A program made the position numbers and the translations under genes. The notes beneath the pieces were generated by a model. The model was not told where the DNA came from, ran no database searches, and was given only the letters and a program-made list of their open reading frames with translations. Positions 1-8,707 of a stretch of DNA of 64,000 nt are shown here, piece by piece. The stretch lies in assembly GCF_018128965.1 (NCBI RefSeq), contig NZ_JAAEDH010000003.1:62001-126000 (forward strand), in the 5' to 3' direction. How positions within the stretch are numbered: position 1 is the stretch's first letter; each line of letters opens with the position of its first letter. The stretch comes from Plastoroseomonas arctica (GTDB lineage Bacteria > Pseudomonadota > Alphaproteobacteria > Acetobacterales > Acetobacteraceae).

Positions 1-531
1 CGGGTCCTCGTCGGTGCGGGCCAGCACATCCATCCAGCGCAGCCCGGTGGATCCCGTGACGTAGCGCTTGTGACCGCTCAGCCTCCAGCCGCCCTCCGTC
101 CGCCAGGCCGTGGTGGCAGGCAGGCCGCCGCGCGTGGGCGAGCCGAGTTCGGGCTCGACCCGCAGCGCGTTGATCAGCGCGCCCTCGCTCACCGCCTCGG
201 CCCCGATGCGCTCGCGCAGCGCCGCGGGCACCGCCTCGTCGCGAGCGAGGGCCGCGTGCTTGCCGAGCTGCATCGCGAGGATCAGCGCCGTCGCCGGGCA
301 GGCTTGCCCCACCTGGCGCACGGCACCCGCTGCGATCGCGAGCCCCGCGCTGCCGCCGCCGAGCCCAATCGGGACCGTCAGCGCCAGCACCCCGGCGCGA
401 TGCAGCCGCGCCATCGCGGCGGTGGGGAAGCGCGCGTCGCGGTCACGCAGCGCCGCCTCCTCCGCGATGGCGGCGAGCATGGGCGGCAGCGCGATCGCGC
501 CGCGGGGTTCGATGCCGGCCAGCGCGTTCAT
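1..531 (-). CDS. Acyl-CoA dehydrogenase family protein, 3' part off the left edge
   Basis: The minus-strand frame encodes the N-terminal helical domain of an acyl-CoA dehydrogenase-type flavoprotein and continues past base 1, so the FAD-binding core and C-terminal domain are not visible. Recognisable pieces are a helical start rich in Ala and Arg, the stretch VGQACPATALILAMQLGKHA and the beta-domain entry GWRLSGHKRYVTGSTG, which resembles the substrate-side strand of this family. Two in-frame ATG codons are possible, at 543 and 531. I prefer 531 because it overlaps the stop of the upstream 69-residue gene as ATGA, the coupling style used throughout this window. The exact substrate cannot be told. 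DszC-like or hydroxylase-type members of the superfamily remain possible. Confidence 0.75.
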   Translation of the reverse strand, partial: MNALAGIEPRGAIALPPMLAAIAEEAALRDRDARFPTAAMARLHRAGVLALTVPIGLGGGSAGLAIAAGAVRQVGQACPATALILAMQLGKHAALARDEAVPAALRERIGAEAVSEGALINALRVEPELGSPTRGGLPATTAWRTEGGWRLSGHKRYVTGSTGLRWMDVLARTDEDP

Positions 532-737
532 CGCGCCGACCATGCGTTGGCCACGGTGGCCGTCTCGCGGGCATAGACCCGCCGGGCCATGCGCTCGGCC
601 GCCTGGGCATCGGCATAGCGGCTGCCGTGCAAATCCTCGATGCGGGGGTCGATGGCGATGAGGTGCCATTCGCGGTCCGTCTGAGCGGCGACGCCGATCA
701 GGTGGCCGCCCGCGGAAATGGGGCGTGACTGGATCAT
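528..737 (-). CDS. Small hypothetical protein, 69 residues
   Basis: I do not recognise this protein. It has an ATG start, a mixed beta/alpha composition, no signal peptide, no membrane segment and no cysteines. The segment HLIAIDPRIEDLHGSRYADA is followed by an Arg- and Ala-rich helix. Its stop codon overlaps the start of the downstream acyl-CoA dehydrogenase as ATGA, which argues that it is a real, translationally coupled gene rather than a chance frame. It may be an accessory protein of that flavoenzyme, but this is inferred from position only. Confidence 0.5.
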   Translation of the reverse strand: MIQSRPISAGGHLIGVAAQTDREWHLIAIDPRIEDLHGSRYADAQAAERMARRVYARETATVANAWSAR

Positions 738-984
738 GGGTGCGGTCTCGATGCGAAAGGGATTGTCCGGGTAGGCGTGGCGCGGTCAGCCGGCGCGACA
801 ACAGCCCTGCAAGGCGGAACGGACGGACATCGTGGTGAAAGCCATGGGCCGAAATCCCCTGGTGCGGCTTCAGCATTTTGGGCGATTAGATGTGGAATTC
901 AATTAAAAACGTAGGATGATCGTGAATTAGATTTTTCTACGGCGCGCGATGCGATTAAGGACATGCCCGGTGGCGCACAGGCAA
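738..984. other. Intergenic stretch, AT-rich patch, no gene seen
   Basis: About 250 bases lie between the small gene's start and the stem-loop pair. Bases 880-960 are clearly more AT-rich than the surroundings and probably hold the promoter of the minus-strand small gene and acyl-CoA dehydrogenase. I could not fix a convincing -35/-10 pair. The long frames crossing this area are high-GC artefacts. Confidence 0.4.
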
Positions 985-1030
985 GGCTGGGGAAAAGAAT
1001 CTCCCCAGGCCCCATTCTTTCATTTTTGGG
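985..1030 (-). repeat. Dispersed stem-loop repeat, copy 1a
   Basis: A 7-base perfect stem (987-993 with 1002-1008) closes an 8-base loop and is followed by a T-rich tail. Read on the minus strand it matches the copies at 20575, 37605 and 49095: an A-rich leader, GGGG, then the stem-loop. It lies downstream of the LysR gene and forms an inverted pair with copy 1b at 1065-1118. A further 7-base stem (1036-1042 with 1053-1059) lies between them. Confidence 0.7.
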
Positions 1031-1064
1031 TTTTTGGTGCTGGCGGGGCGGTCAGCACCCAGGG

Positions 1065-1118
1065 ATAAAATGAAAAGAAGGTGGGTCTGGGAGGAATTCC
1101 CTCCTCCCAGCTTTTTCG
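1065..1118 (+). repeat. Dispersed stem-loop repeat, copy 1b, inverted partner
   Basis: An A-rich leader precedes an 8-base perfect stem (1087-1094 with 1103-1110), which is followed by GCTTTTT, a terminator-like run on the plus strand. It is homologous to the reverse complement of copy 1a, so the two make a back-to-back pair that could fold into one long hairpin. It directly abuts the stop codon of the LysR gene at 1119. Confidence 0.7.
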
Positions 1119-2000
1119 TCACCCTGCTCGGGTGATCTGCACCAGGAAATCGATGAAGGCCCGCAGCTTCGGCGCCATGTGTCGCTGCTGCGGATACAGC
1201 ACCGACACCGGCGCACCTTCCGCCGCGAACCCCTCCAGGATCGGACGGAGGTCGCCGCGCTCGAGGTCCTTGCGGTACAGCCACCACGTGCCCTGTGCGA
1301 TGCCGGTTCCGGCCACCGCCGTCTCGCGCAGCGCGTCGCCGCTGTTGATCACCGCATTGCCGCGCACGCGCAGGGTGAGCGGGCGGCCCTCTGCGTCCAC
1401 AAAGCTCCACTCGGGCCCGAAGCGGCTGATGATGCAATTGTGCTCGCGCAAATCCTGCGGCACCGCGGGCTCGCCGTGCCGGGCGAGGTAGGCGGGCGCG
1501 GCCACCGTCACCTGCGGGCCGCGCGTGAGCAGGCGCGTGGTCAGGCGCGAGTCGGAGAAATTGCCGGTGCGCACCGCGACGTCGAATCCCTCTGCGATGA
1601 GGTCCACCTGGCCGTCGGAGAAATGCAGGTCGAGGCTCACCTCCGGGTGCAGCGCGAAAAACGCGGGCAGCTCGGGGGCGAGGGTGACGCGCCCGAAGCT
1701 CAGCGGCACGACGGCGCGCAGCCGGCCGCGCGCGACGACGCTGCCCTGCTTGAGGATGCTCTCCGCCTCCTCCAGCTCGGCGAGAACGCGGATGCAGCGT
1801 TCGTAGAAATCCTGGCCGTCATCGGTGATGCGCAGGCGCCGCGTGGTGCGGGTGAAGAGCTGCGTCGCGAGCTGGTCCTCCAGCCGCGCGATGGTCTTGG
1901 TGACAGCGGATGGCGAGAGGCCGAGGCGGCTCGCAGCCGCGGTGAAGCCGCCATGCTCGACCACGCGGGCGAAGACGGTCAGCGCGGTGAACTTGTCCAA
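1119..2000 (-). CDS. LysR-family transcriptional regulator
   Basis: The 293-residue length is normal for a LysR-type regulator. Residues 1-60 form the winged helix-turn-helix (AAASRLGLSPSAVTKTIARL), followed by a linker helix and a periplasmic-binding-like effector domain (about 90-290) with the usual LDLHFSDGQVDLIAEGFDVA segment. Close LysR subfamilies often sense aromatic or carboxylate ligands, but the ligand is not visible here. The gene starts 4 bases after the TctC receptor stop, so the two are co-transcribed. The regulator may respond to the solute bound by that receptor; this is inference. The 3' end runs straight into an inverted stem-loop pair. Confidence 0.9.
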   Translation of the reverse strand: MDKFTALTVFARVVEHGGFTAAASRLGLSPSAVTKTIARLEDQLATQLFTRTTRRLRITDDGQDFYERCIRVLAELEEAESILKQGSVVARGRLRAVVPLSFGRVTLAPELPAFFALHPEVSLDLHFSDGQVDLIAEGFDVAVRTGNFSDSRLTTRLLTRGPQVTVAAPAYLARHGEPAVPQDLREHNCIISRFGPEWSFVDAEGRPLTLRVRGNAVINSGDALRETAVAGTGIAQGTWWLYRKDLERGDLRPILEGFAAEGAPVSVLYPQQRHMAPKLRAFIDFLVQITRAG

Positions 2001-2004
2001 CCGC

Positions 2005-2979
2005 CTATTCCAGCGCGGTGCCGACCTCGCGCACGATCTCGGTCCAGAGGCGCCGATCCTCCATCCAGTAGTCGTGCATTGCCCGCGGCGGCCCTTCGAG
2101 ATTCTCGTGCGCGGATTGCGCCATGCGCGCGCGGATCTCGGGCGTGTTGAGCCAGCGATTCGACTCCGCGTTCACCCGCTCGACGATCGCGCGCGGCATG
2201 GCGGCCGGACCCCAGACGCCGAACCAGACATCCTGGGTGAAGTCGGGCATGCCTTCCTCGAGCAGCGTCGGGATTTCGGGCATCTGAGGCGCGCGGTTGC
2301 GGCCGGTGAGCGAGAGGCCGCGCAGCCGCCCCTCGCGCATGAAGGCGCCGGAATTGCCGATATTGTCGAAGATGTAGTCGCACTCGCCCTGGCTCAGCGC
2401 GAGGATCGCCGATGGCCCGCCCCGGTAGGGGATGTGGACGCGCTGGAAGCCGGCGCGCAGGTAGAAGCGCTCCGCCGTCATGTGGCCGACGCTGCCCAGG
2501 CCGACGGAGGCCATGTTCACGCCCTGGCGGCGCGACTTGCCCCAGGCGATGAACTCGGCGGTGCTGCGCGCTGGGATCGCCGGGTTCACGATCAGCATCA
2601 TGCCGTAGTGGTACAGGCCGGCGATCGCCACGAAGTCGCGCACGGGGTCATAGGGGATGTTCCGCAGGACGAGGGGGGCGGCGACATGGGAGGTGTTGGA
2701 GGTGAACAGCAGCGTCCAGCCATCGGGCGGCGCCTGGAGCACGGCCTGGGTGCCGATGGTGCCGGTGCCGCCGACGCGGTTTTCCACCACGAAGGTGCCG
2801 CCGGTGGCGCGGGAGAAATGCTCGGCGTAGAGCCGGGCATAGACGTCGGCCGGGCTGCCCGCCTGGCTCGGCTGGATGATGCGGACGGGGCGCGTCCCGG
2901 GCCATTCGCCCTGGGCCTGGACGATAGCCGGGCACGCCAGTGAGGCGCCCAGGCCCGCCAGCAACAGCCTTCGTTGCAT
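2005..2979 (-). CDS. Bug/TctC family periplasmic solute-binding receptor
   Basis: This 324-residue protein has a typical signal peptide (MQRRLLLAGLGASLACPAI, cleaved near AQG). It also carries Bug-family hallmarks: the RPVRIIQP strand, the GSPADV ligand loop, the NRVGGTGTIG turn, PPDGWTLL and HIPYRGG. Such proteins bind small carboxylates and deliver them to a TctAB-type membrane pair. No tctA or tctB lies nearby, so it is an orphan receptor, a common situation in beta- and alphaproteobacteria. ATG at 2979 is preceded by a GGAGG ribosome site at a good distance, which decides the start over the longer open frame. It is followed by the LysR gene after 4 bases. Confidence 0.9.
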   Translation of the reverse strand: MQRRLLLAGLGASLACPAIVQAQGEWPGTRPVRIIQPSQAGSPADVYARLYAEHFSRATGGTFVVENRVGGTGTIGTQAVLQAPPDGWTLLFTSNTSHVAAPLVLRNIPYDPVRDFVAIAGLYHYGMMLIVNPAIPARSTAEFIAWGKSRRQGVNMASVGLGSVGHMTAERFYLRAGFQRVHIPYRGGPSAILALSQGECDYIFDNIGNSGAFMREGRLRGLSLTGRNRAPQMPEIPTLLEEGMPDFTQDVWFGVWGPAAMPRAIVERVNAESNRWLNTPEIRARMAQSAHENLEGPPRAMHDYWMEDRRLWTEIVREVGTALE

Positions 2980-3046
2980 GCGTATCCTCCGTTTTTCTTT
3001 CGGCAAGGCTAGGCGGCGGCGCGCGCAGCGGCAAGGCCGCGCGGGG

Positions 3047-3703
3047 CTAGCCGCAGCCGTGGAAACCGCCCGTGGGCGCGGGGACGAATTCGATGATGCC
3101 GAGCAGGCTGAACGCCCCGCCGGTCGGCGCCAGCACCAGCGCCGCGCCTTCGGGAAAGGCGCGGCGGGCGACCGCATCGCCCACCACCTGGATCGCCGGC
3201 GTGCGGTGGCCCACCAGCACCCGGTTGCGCCCGGCGGGCGGGACTTCGCCGAACAGCCGCCGATGCTCGGCCAGCACCCAGGCGAGGCGCCCGCCGGCAT
3301 AGTCGTCGGCCAGCAGGCTGTCGGTGACAACCACGCGCGCGGCGCCGAAGGCTTGTTCGGCGGTGTCGCGCGCGCGGAACACGGGGCCGGCGAGGATCGG
3401 CTCCTCTACCGGGATGCCGAGGGCGGCGATCCGCGCGCCGATCGCCGCCGATTGCGCGCGCCCCGCGGGCGAGATGTTGCGCTGCCCGGCCCGGTCGCCG
3501 ATGACGAAGCTGCGGTCGCAATTCTCGCCGCCGGTATCGGCGTGGCGGAAGAACAGCACCAGCCCGCCGACCCGCAGCCGCGCGACCAGGGCCTCGCCGT
3601 CCGGGCTGTCGGCCGCGACCGCCGCCAGGCGCTGCGCCAGGGCGGCACGCGGGACGGCGCCGGCGACGAGGGGTGCAACGATGAGGGCGCGGCGCGTTAT
3701 CAT
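3047..3703 (-). CDS. Exported histidine phosphatase family protein
   Basis: The 218-residue protein begins with a signal peptide (MITRRALIVAPLVAGAVPRA, cleavage near ALAQ). The phosphatase core carries FFRHADTGG as the catalytic RH signature near residue 50, ISPAGRAQS, the FRARDTAEQAF helix and a second catalytic histidine in VGHRTP. The usual RHG is RHA, as in several periplasmic members. It is probably a periplasmic phosphomonoesterase of unknown substrate. It is transcribed divergently from pgi with only 47 bases between the starts, so the two promoters must overlap. Confidence 0.85.
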   Translation of the reverse strand: MITRRALIVAPLVAGAVPRAALAQRLAAVAADSPDGEALVARLRVGGLVLFFRHADTGGENCDRSFVIGDRAGQRNISPAGRAQSAAIGARIAALGIPVEEPILAGPVFRARDTAEQAFGAARVVVTDSLLADDYAGGRLAWVLAEHRRLFGEVPPAGRNRVLVGHRTPAIQVVGDAVARRAFPEGAALVLAPTGGAFSLLGIIEFVPAPTGGFHGCG

Positions 3704-3750
3704 GCCGCCAGACTGCCAGCCCCGCCATCAGCCCGCCACCATCGCCAGGG

Positions 3751-5373
3751 ATGTTCGCCCCCATGAGCACCGACACTGCCTTGGCCGCCGTCATGGCCGC
3801 CGCCGCCCGCCCGCATGCGGGTGCGATCCGCGCGCGCTTCGCCGAGGATCCCGCCCGCGCGACCCGCTTCACCTTCCGCGCGGCGGGGCTGACGGTGGAC
3901 CTCTCGCGCACCAGCCTGGACGACACCGCCCTCGCCGCGCTGCATGGCCTGGCCGAGGCGACCGGCGTGCTGGCGCGGCGCGACGCCATGGCGCGCGGCG
4001 AGGCGATCAATGCCACCGAGGGCCGCGCCGTGCTGCACATGGCGCTGCGCGGCACGCCGGGCGTAGGCGGTTCGGCCGAGACCGCCCAGGTCGCCGAGAC
4101 GCTGGCGCGCATGCGCGACTTCGCGACCGGGGTGCGCGAGGGCGCGATCCTCGGTGCCACCGGCGAGCGCTTCACCGACGTGCTGAACATCGGCATCGGT
4201 GGCTCCGACCTCGGGCCGGCGATGGTGGCGCGGGCGCTGGTGGGCCCCGGCGACCTCCCGCGCGTGCATTACCTGGCCAATGTCGATGCGCACGCCTGGG
4301 CGGCGCTGCGCCAGAACCTCGATCCGGCGCGCACGCTGGTGCTGATCGCGAGCAAGACCTTCACCACGCAGGAGACGATGGCCAATGCGCGGCTGGTGCG
4401 CGGCTGGCTGGCGGCCGCGCTGGGCGAGGCGCAGGTCTCCGCGCACCTCGCGGCACTGTCGACCAACGCGCCCGGCACCGCCGAATTCGGCATCCCGCCC
4501 GCGAGGGTCTTCGGATTCGAGAACTGGGTGGGCGGGCGCTTCTCGCTGTGGTCCGCGATCGGGCTGTCACTCGCGCTCGGCCTGGGGTGGGAGAGGTTCG
4601 AGGCGCTGCTCGGCGGCGCGCGGGCGATGGACGCGCATTTCCTCCACGCGCCCTCGGCCGAGAACCTGCCGCTGCTGCTGGCCTTCGTCGACCTGTGGAA
4701 CGGCAACGCCATGGGCACCACCTCGCGCGCGGTGCTGCCCTATGACGAGCGGTTGTGCCGCCTGCCGGCGCATCTGCAACAGCTGGAGATGGAGAGCCTG
4801 GGCAAGCGCGTCGGCCTCGGTGGCGCGCTGGTGTCGCACGCGACCGGCGGCGTGGTGTTCGGCGAGCCCGGCACCAACGCACAACACAGCTTCATCCAGA
4901 TGCTGCACCAGGGCACGCGGGTGATCCCGGCGGAATTCATCCTGGTGGCCAATCCCGACCACGCCGAAGCGGCGAGCCACCGCATCCTGCTGGCCAATGG
5001 TCTCGCTCAGGCCGAGGCGCTGCTGCAGGGGCGCGACGCCCCTTCCGTCGCGGCCGAGATGCGCGCGGCGGGCCGCGACGCGGCGCAGATTGCCGCGCTG
5101 GTGCCGCACCGGGTGTTTCCCGGCGACCGGCCCTCGGTGACGCTGCTGCTGCCGCGCCTGGACCCGGCGAGCCTTGGCGCGCTCATCGCGCTGTACGAGC
5201 ACAAGGTCGCCTGCCTCGGCGCGCTGTGGGGCATCAACGCCTTCGACCAATGGGGGGTGGAGCTCGGCAAACAGCTCGCCGGCCCGATCCTGGCGGCGCT
5301 GGAGGGCGGCGCCCCGCCGACCCACCCGGCCACCGCGGCGATGCTGGCGGCGATCGAGGCCCTGCAGGCCTGA
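3751..5373 (+). CDS. pgi: Glucose-6-phosphate isomerase
   Basis: The protein of about 540 residues interconverts glucose-6-phosphate and fructose-6-phosphate in the cytosol. Diagnostic segments are NIGIGGSDLGP (phosphate site), GFENWVGGRFSLWSAIG (family signature 1), GTNAQHSFIQMLHQGT with the catalytic region and NAFDQWGVELGKQ (signature 2). Length and domain order are complete. Two ATG starts are possible, 3751 and 3763. A CAGGG lies directly before the first and 12 bases before the second, so the true start may be 3763. It is divergent from the histidine phosphatase and 74 bases before mutL. Confidence 0.97.
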   Translation: MFAPMSTDTALAAVMAAAARPHAGAIRARFAEDPARATRFTFRAAGLTVDLSRTSLDDTALAALHGLAEATGVLARRDAMARGEAINATEGRAVLHMALRGTPGVGGSAETAQVAETLARMRDFATGVREGAILGATGERFTDVLNIGIGGSDLGPAMVARALVGPGDLPRVHYLANVDAHAWAALRQNLDPARTLVLIASKTFTTQETMANARLVRGWLAAALGEAQVSAHLAALSTNAPGTAEFGIPPARVFGFENWVGGRFSLWSAIGLSLALGLGWERFEALLGGARAMDAHFLHAPSAENLPLLLAFVDLWNGNAMGTTSRAVLPYDERLCRLPAHLQQLEMESLGKRVGLGGALVSHATGGVVFGEPGTNAQHSFIQMLHQGTRVIPAEFILVANPDHAEAASHRILLANGLAQAEALLQGRDAPSVAAEMRAAGRDAAQIAALVPHRVFPGDRPSVTLLLPRLDPASLGALIALYEHKVACLGALWGINAFDQWGVELGKQLAGPILAALEGGAPPTHPATAAMLAAIEALQA

Positions 5374-5447
5374 CGGGCGACCGGGCCGCGCCGGGCTGAA
5401 CCTCGCGATCCTCGCGGCGGCAGCCCCGGTGCGGTAGGGTGCGACCC

Positions 5448-7244
5448 ATGCGGATTCGCCGCCTCCCCGAGACCACCGCCAACCGCATCGCCGCCGGCGA
5501 GGTCGTCGAACGCCCCGCCGCGGCCGTGAAGGAGCTGGTCGAGAACGCGCTCGACGCCGGCGCGACCCGCCTGCGCATCGCGATCGAGGGCGGCGGCATC
5601 GACCGCATCCTGGTCGAGGATGACGGCGCCGGCATGGGCGTGGACGACCTCGCGCTGTGCATCGAGCGCCACGCCACCTCCAAGCTTGCGGAGGAGGGGC
5701 TGCTGTTTCGCATCGCCACGCTCGGCTTCCGGGGCGAGGCGCTGCCCTCGATCGGCGCCGTCGCGCGGCTCGCCATCACCTCCCGCCTGCCCGGTGCGCC
5801 GGCGCATGCCATCACCGTCGAGGGTGGCCATGTCGGCGCAGTGGCGCCGGCCGCAGGCGCGCCGGGCACGCGGGTTGAGGTGCGCGACCTGTTCTTCGCT
5901 ACCCCCGCGCGACGCAAGTTCCTCAAATCCCCCCGCGCCGAGGCCGAGGCGGTGACGGATGCGGTCAAGCGCCTCGCGATGGGCTGGCCGGAGGTGGCGT
6001 TCAGCCTCGAGGTCGATGGCCGCGCCACCCTGACGCTGCCGGCCGCTGACCGCGCCCAGCGGCTGCGCGACCTGCTGGGCCCGGATTTCGCCGCCGCCGC
6101 GGTGCCGGTGGAGGGCGTGCAGGACGGGTTGGACATCGAGGGCTTCGTCGCCCTGCCCTCCCACACCCGGGCAACGGCGGCCGAGCAGCACCTGGTGGTG
6201 AACCGGCGCCCGGTGCGCGACCCGTTGTTGCGCGTGGCGCTGCGCGTCGCCTTCCGCGACGTGATCGCCTATGGCCGCCACCCCGTGGGCGCGATCTTCC
6301 TGACCCTGCCGCCCGAAGCGGTGGATGTGAACGTCCACCCGATGAAGACCGAGCTGCGCTTCCTCCGCCCCGATGGGGTGCGCGGCGCGCTGATCTCAGC
6401 CGTGCGCCGCGCGCTGGCGCAAGGTGCGGGTGGTGAGGCTGCGGTGCCGGCGATGGTCGCGGGCCTCGCCGAGACGCAGCTCGCCTACGCCGGCGGCGGG
6501 CCGCGCTCCGCGCCCTGGTCGGCGGGCCGCGCCGAGGCCTGGGCGCAGCCCCAAGCCGCGTCCTGGGCGCAGCCGCAAGCCGCGTCCTGGGCGCAGCCGC
6601 GTCTGGGGATGCCGATGCCGCCGCCGGCCCTCGCCCCGGCCTGGGAAGCGCCGGAGCTTGGCCACCCGCTCGGCCGCGCCATCGCACAGCTGATGGAGAC
6701 CTACATCGTCGCCGAGGCGCCCGACGGCGCGCTGATCCTCGTCGATCAGCACGCCGCGCATGAGCGGCTGACGCAGGAGGCGCTCGGCGCCCAGCGCCGC
6801 GAGGGCAGCGTGCGCACGCAGCCCTTGCTCATCCCCGCCGTGGTCGAATTGCCCCAGGCGGATGCCGCGCGGCTGGTCGAGGCCGCGCCGATGCTCGCGG
6901 GGTTGGGGCTTGAGATCGAAGGCTTTGGCGCCGGCGCGGTGCTGGTCCGCGCCATGCCCGCCCTGCTGGGTGCGCCGGAGCCCGCACCACTGCTGCGCGA
7001 CCTGGCCGAGGAGCTGGCGGAATGGGACTCCGCCATGGCGCTCGAGCGGCGCCTGGATGCCGCCATCGCGCGGCTCGCCTGCCACGGCTCAATCCGCGCC
7101 GGGCGCCGCCTGGCGCCGGCCGAGATGGACGCGCTGCTGCGCCAGATGGAGGCGACGCCACGCGCGAACACCTGTAGCCATGGGCGGCCGACCTGGCTGA
7201 AACTCGACAAAGCCGCGTTCGAGAAGATGTTCGGTCGGCGCTAG
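5448..7244 (+). CDS. mutL: DNA mismatch repair protein MutL, endonuclease type
   Basis: The 598-residue protein has a GHKL ATPase N-terminus: AAGEVVERPAAAVKELVENA, DDGAGM, HATSK and GFRGEAL. A proline- and alanine-rich linker (about 340-400) leads to a C-terminal dimerisation domain with the metal-dependent nicking motif DQHA(X2)E(X4)E, present as DQHAAHERLTQE. The zinc-site region ACHGS...CSHGRP near the end is also present. This is the endonuclease-active form expected where MutH is lacking. The linker contains an in-frame tandem repeat listed separately. ATG 5448 with AGGG 9 bases upstream is preferred to a GTG three codons earlier. Confidence 0.97.
   Translation: MRIRRLPETTANRIAAGEVVERPAAAVKELVENALDAGATRLRIAIEGGGIDRILVEDDGAGMGVDDLALCIERHATSKLAEEGLLFRIATLGFRGEALPSIGAVARLAITSRLPGAPAHAITVEGGHVGAVAPAAGAPGTRVEVRDLFFATPARRKFLKSPRAEAEAVTDAVKRLAMGWPEVAFSLEVDGRATLTLPAADRAQRLRDLLGPDFAAAAVPVEGVQDGLDIEGFVALPSHTRATAAEQHLVVNRRPVRDPLLRVALRVAFRDVIAYGRHPVGAIFLTLPPEAVDVNVHPMKTELRFLRPDGVRGALISAVRRALAQGAGGEAAVPAMVAGLAETQLAYAGGGPRSAPWSAGRAEAWAQPQAASWAQPQAASWAQPRLGMPMPPPALAPAWEAPELGHPLGRAIAQLMETYIVAEAPDGALILVDQHAAHERLTQEALGAQRREGSVRTQPLLIPAVVELPQADAARLVEAAPMLAGLGLEIEGFGAGAVLVRAMPALLGAPEPAPLLRDLAEELAEWDSAMALERRLDAAIARLACHGSIRAGRRLAPAEMDALLRQMEATPRANTCSHGRPTWLKLDKAAFEKMFGRR
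6537..6602 (+). repeat. 24-bp tandem repeat in the mutL linker
   Basis: Nearly three units of a 24-base sequence encode AWAQPQA, SWAQPQAA and SWAQPR in the flexible linker of MutL. The last two units are almost identical at the DNA level, so copy number could change by slippage without breaking the frame. Confidence 0.85.
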
Positions 7245-7259
7245 CAAAAGGACGCCGCC

Positions 7260-8369
7260 TTGGCCGCCTACCTGTTCCGCCGCCTGCTGCTGGTCATCCC
7301 GACGCTGTTCGGCATCATCCTGATCAACTTCGCCGTCATCCAGTTCGCCCCTGGCGGCCCGGTGGAGCAGATGCTCGCGGAGCTGAAGGGCCAGGGGAAT
7401 ACGCTCGGGCGCCTCACCGGCGAGGGTGGTGGCGAAGTGCGGCAGCAGCCGCGCCAGCAGGGCGGCGGCACCGGCGATGCGCCGACCGGAAGCTATCGCG
7501 GCGCGAGGGGCCTCGACCCCGCCGTGGTCGCCGAGATCGAGCGCGCCTTCGGCTTCGACAAGCCGGCGCATGTGCGCTTCTTCGAGATGCTGCGCGGCTA
7601 CCTCACCTTCGATTTCGGGCGGTCGCTGTTCCAGGACCGGCCGGTGGTCACGCTGCTGGCGGAGAAGATGCCGGTCTCCATCTCGCTCGGCCTGTGGTCG
7701 ACGCTGATTATCTACTTGGTCTCCATCCCGCTGGGCATCCGCAAGGCGGTGCGCGACGGCTCGCGCTTCGATGTCGCGAGTTCGGGGATCGTGCTGGTGG
7801 GCTATGCGATCCCGGGATTCCTCTTCGCCATCCTGCTGGTGGTGTTCTTCGCGGGGGGGAGCTTCCTGCAGATCTTTCCCCTGCGCGGGCTGACCTCGCA
7901 GGGCAGCGCGGATTGGCCCTTCTGGCAGCGCGCTGCGGACTACGCCTGGCACATGGCGCTGCCGACGCTCGCGCTGGTGATCGGCGGCTTCGCCGGGCTG
8001 ACCATGCTGACCAAGAACAGCTTCATGGACGAGGTCGGCAAGCAATACGTGGTCACCGCGCGCGCCAAGGGTGCTGGCGAGAACCGCGTGCTCTACGGCC
8101 ATGTGTTCCGCAATGCGATGCTGCTGATCATTGCGGGGTTTCCCTCGGCCTTCATCGGCATCCTGTTCACCGGCGCGCTGTTGGTGGAGATCGTGTTCTC
8201 GCTCGACGGGCTGGGGCTGCTGGGGTTCGAGGCGGCGATCCGGCGGGATTACCCGGTGATGTTCGCGACGCTGTACATCTTCACGTTGCTCGGGCTGGTG
8301 ATGCAGATCCTGGGGGATTTCTGCTACACGCTGGTCGATCCGCGCATCGATTTCGCGGCACGGGGATGA
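7260..8369 (+). CDS. yejB: YejB-type ABC transporter permease (peptide or microcin C-like uptake)
   Basis: The 369-residue inner-membrane permease has the N-terminal [19 protein letters not shown] segment, the Gly- and Gln-rich insertion (about 40-85) characteristic of Yej[11 protein letters not shown], and the EAA-type loop with [17 protein letters not shown]. Six membrane helices are readable. YejABEF imports oligopeptides and microcin C-like compounds. Start: a TTG at 7260 with AAAAGGA 8 bases upstream fits best, an unusual start codon. The stop overlaps an ATG at 8366. No yejE or yejF follows, and a toxin-antitoxin pair occupies their place, so this permease lacks its partners here. Confidence 0.9.
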   Translation: MAAYLFRRLLLVIPTLFGIILINFAVIQFAPGGPVEQMLAELKGQGNTLGRLTGEGGGEVRQQPRQQGGGTGDAPTGSYRGARGLDPAVVAEIERAFGFDKPAHVRFFEMLRGYLTFDFGRSLFQDRPVVTLLAEKMPVSISLGLWSTLIIYLVSIPLGIRKAVRDGSRFDVASSGIVLVGYAIPGFLFAILLVVFFAGGSFLQIFPLRGLTSQGSADWPFWQRAADYAWHMALPTLALVIGGFAGLTMLTKNSFMDEVGKQYVVTARAKGAGENRVLYGHVFRNAMLLIIAGFPSAFIGILFTGALLVEIVFSLDGLGLLGFEAAIRRDYPVMFATLYIFTLLGLVMQILGDFCYTLVDPRIDFAARG

Positions 8370-8458
8370 GTGCGGCGGAGCATGCTCGCCGCCTCCCCAG
8401 GCTGCTCGAGACGACACCTCTCGCGACATACTGGCGATCTGGCTATCTGGCCAGCTAG
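8366..8458 (+). pseudogene. 30-codon stub where yejE is expected
   Basis: An ATG overlapping the yejB stop (ATGA) opens a 30-residue frame ([20 protein letters not shown]...) that ends just before the antitoxin gene. In intact operons yejE starts at this spot. The first dozen residues could be the start of a lost yejE, but they are too short to prove it. It may equally be untranslated spacer. Confidence 0.3.
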
Positions 8459-8467
8459 ACTACCGTC

Positions 8468-8707
8468 ATGAACGTCCCGATTTTCGATGCGCAAAACCGT
8501 CTCAGCGCCCTCGTATCCGAGGTCGAGCGCGGTGTTGAGGTCATCATCACCCGCCGCGGCGTCGCCGTGGCGAAGCTCGTCCCGGTTGGACCGACATTCT
8601 ATCGCGACAAGGCCCGCCGCGCCGCCGATGGCCTGCGGCAGGCCAGCCGCGGCACCACGCTCGGCGGCATCGCGATCAAGAACCTCGTCAACGAAGGACG
8701 GTCGTGA
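8468..8707 (+). CDS. Phd/YefM-type antitoxin
   Basis: The 79-residue protein begins with a Phd/YefM-like DNA-binding fold (FDAQNRLSALVSEVERGVEV, ITRRGVAVAKLVPV). The C-terminal tail is positively charged and presumably wraps the toxin. The gene precedes the PIN-domain toxin with a GTGA overlap. Such antitoxins neutralise the partner nuclease and autoregulate the operon through sites near the start. Pairing is by sequence type and by position. Confidence 0.85.
   Translation: MNVPIFDAQNRLSALVSEVERGVEVIITRRGVAVAKLVPVGPTFYRDKARRAADGLRQASRGTTLGGIAIKNLVNEGRS

Noticed and set aside
985-1118. CRISPR or phage attachment site at the inverted stem-loop pair
   Set aside because: There are only two diverged copies in opposite orientation, no regular spacers and no cas or integrase gene nearby. 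A REP-like doublet explains it.
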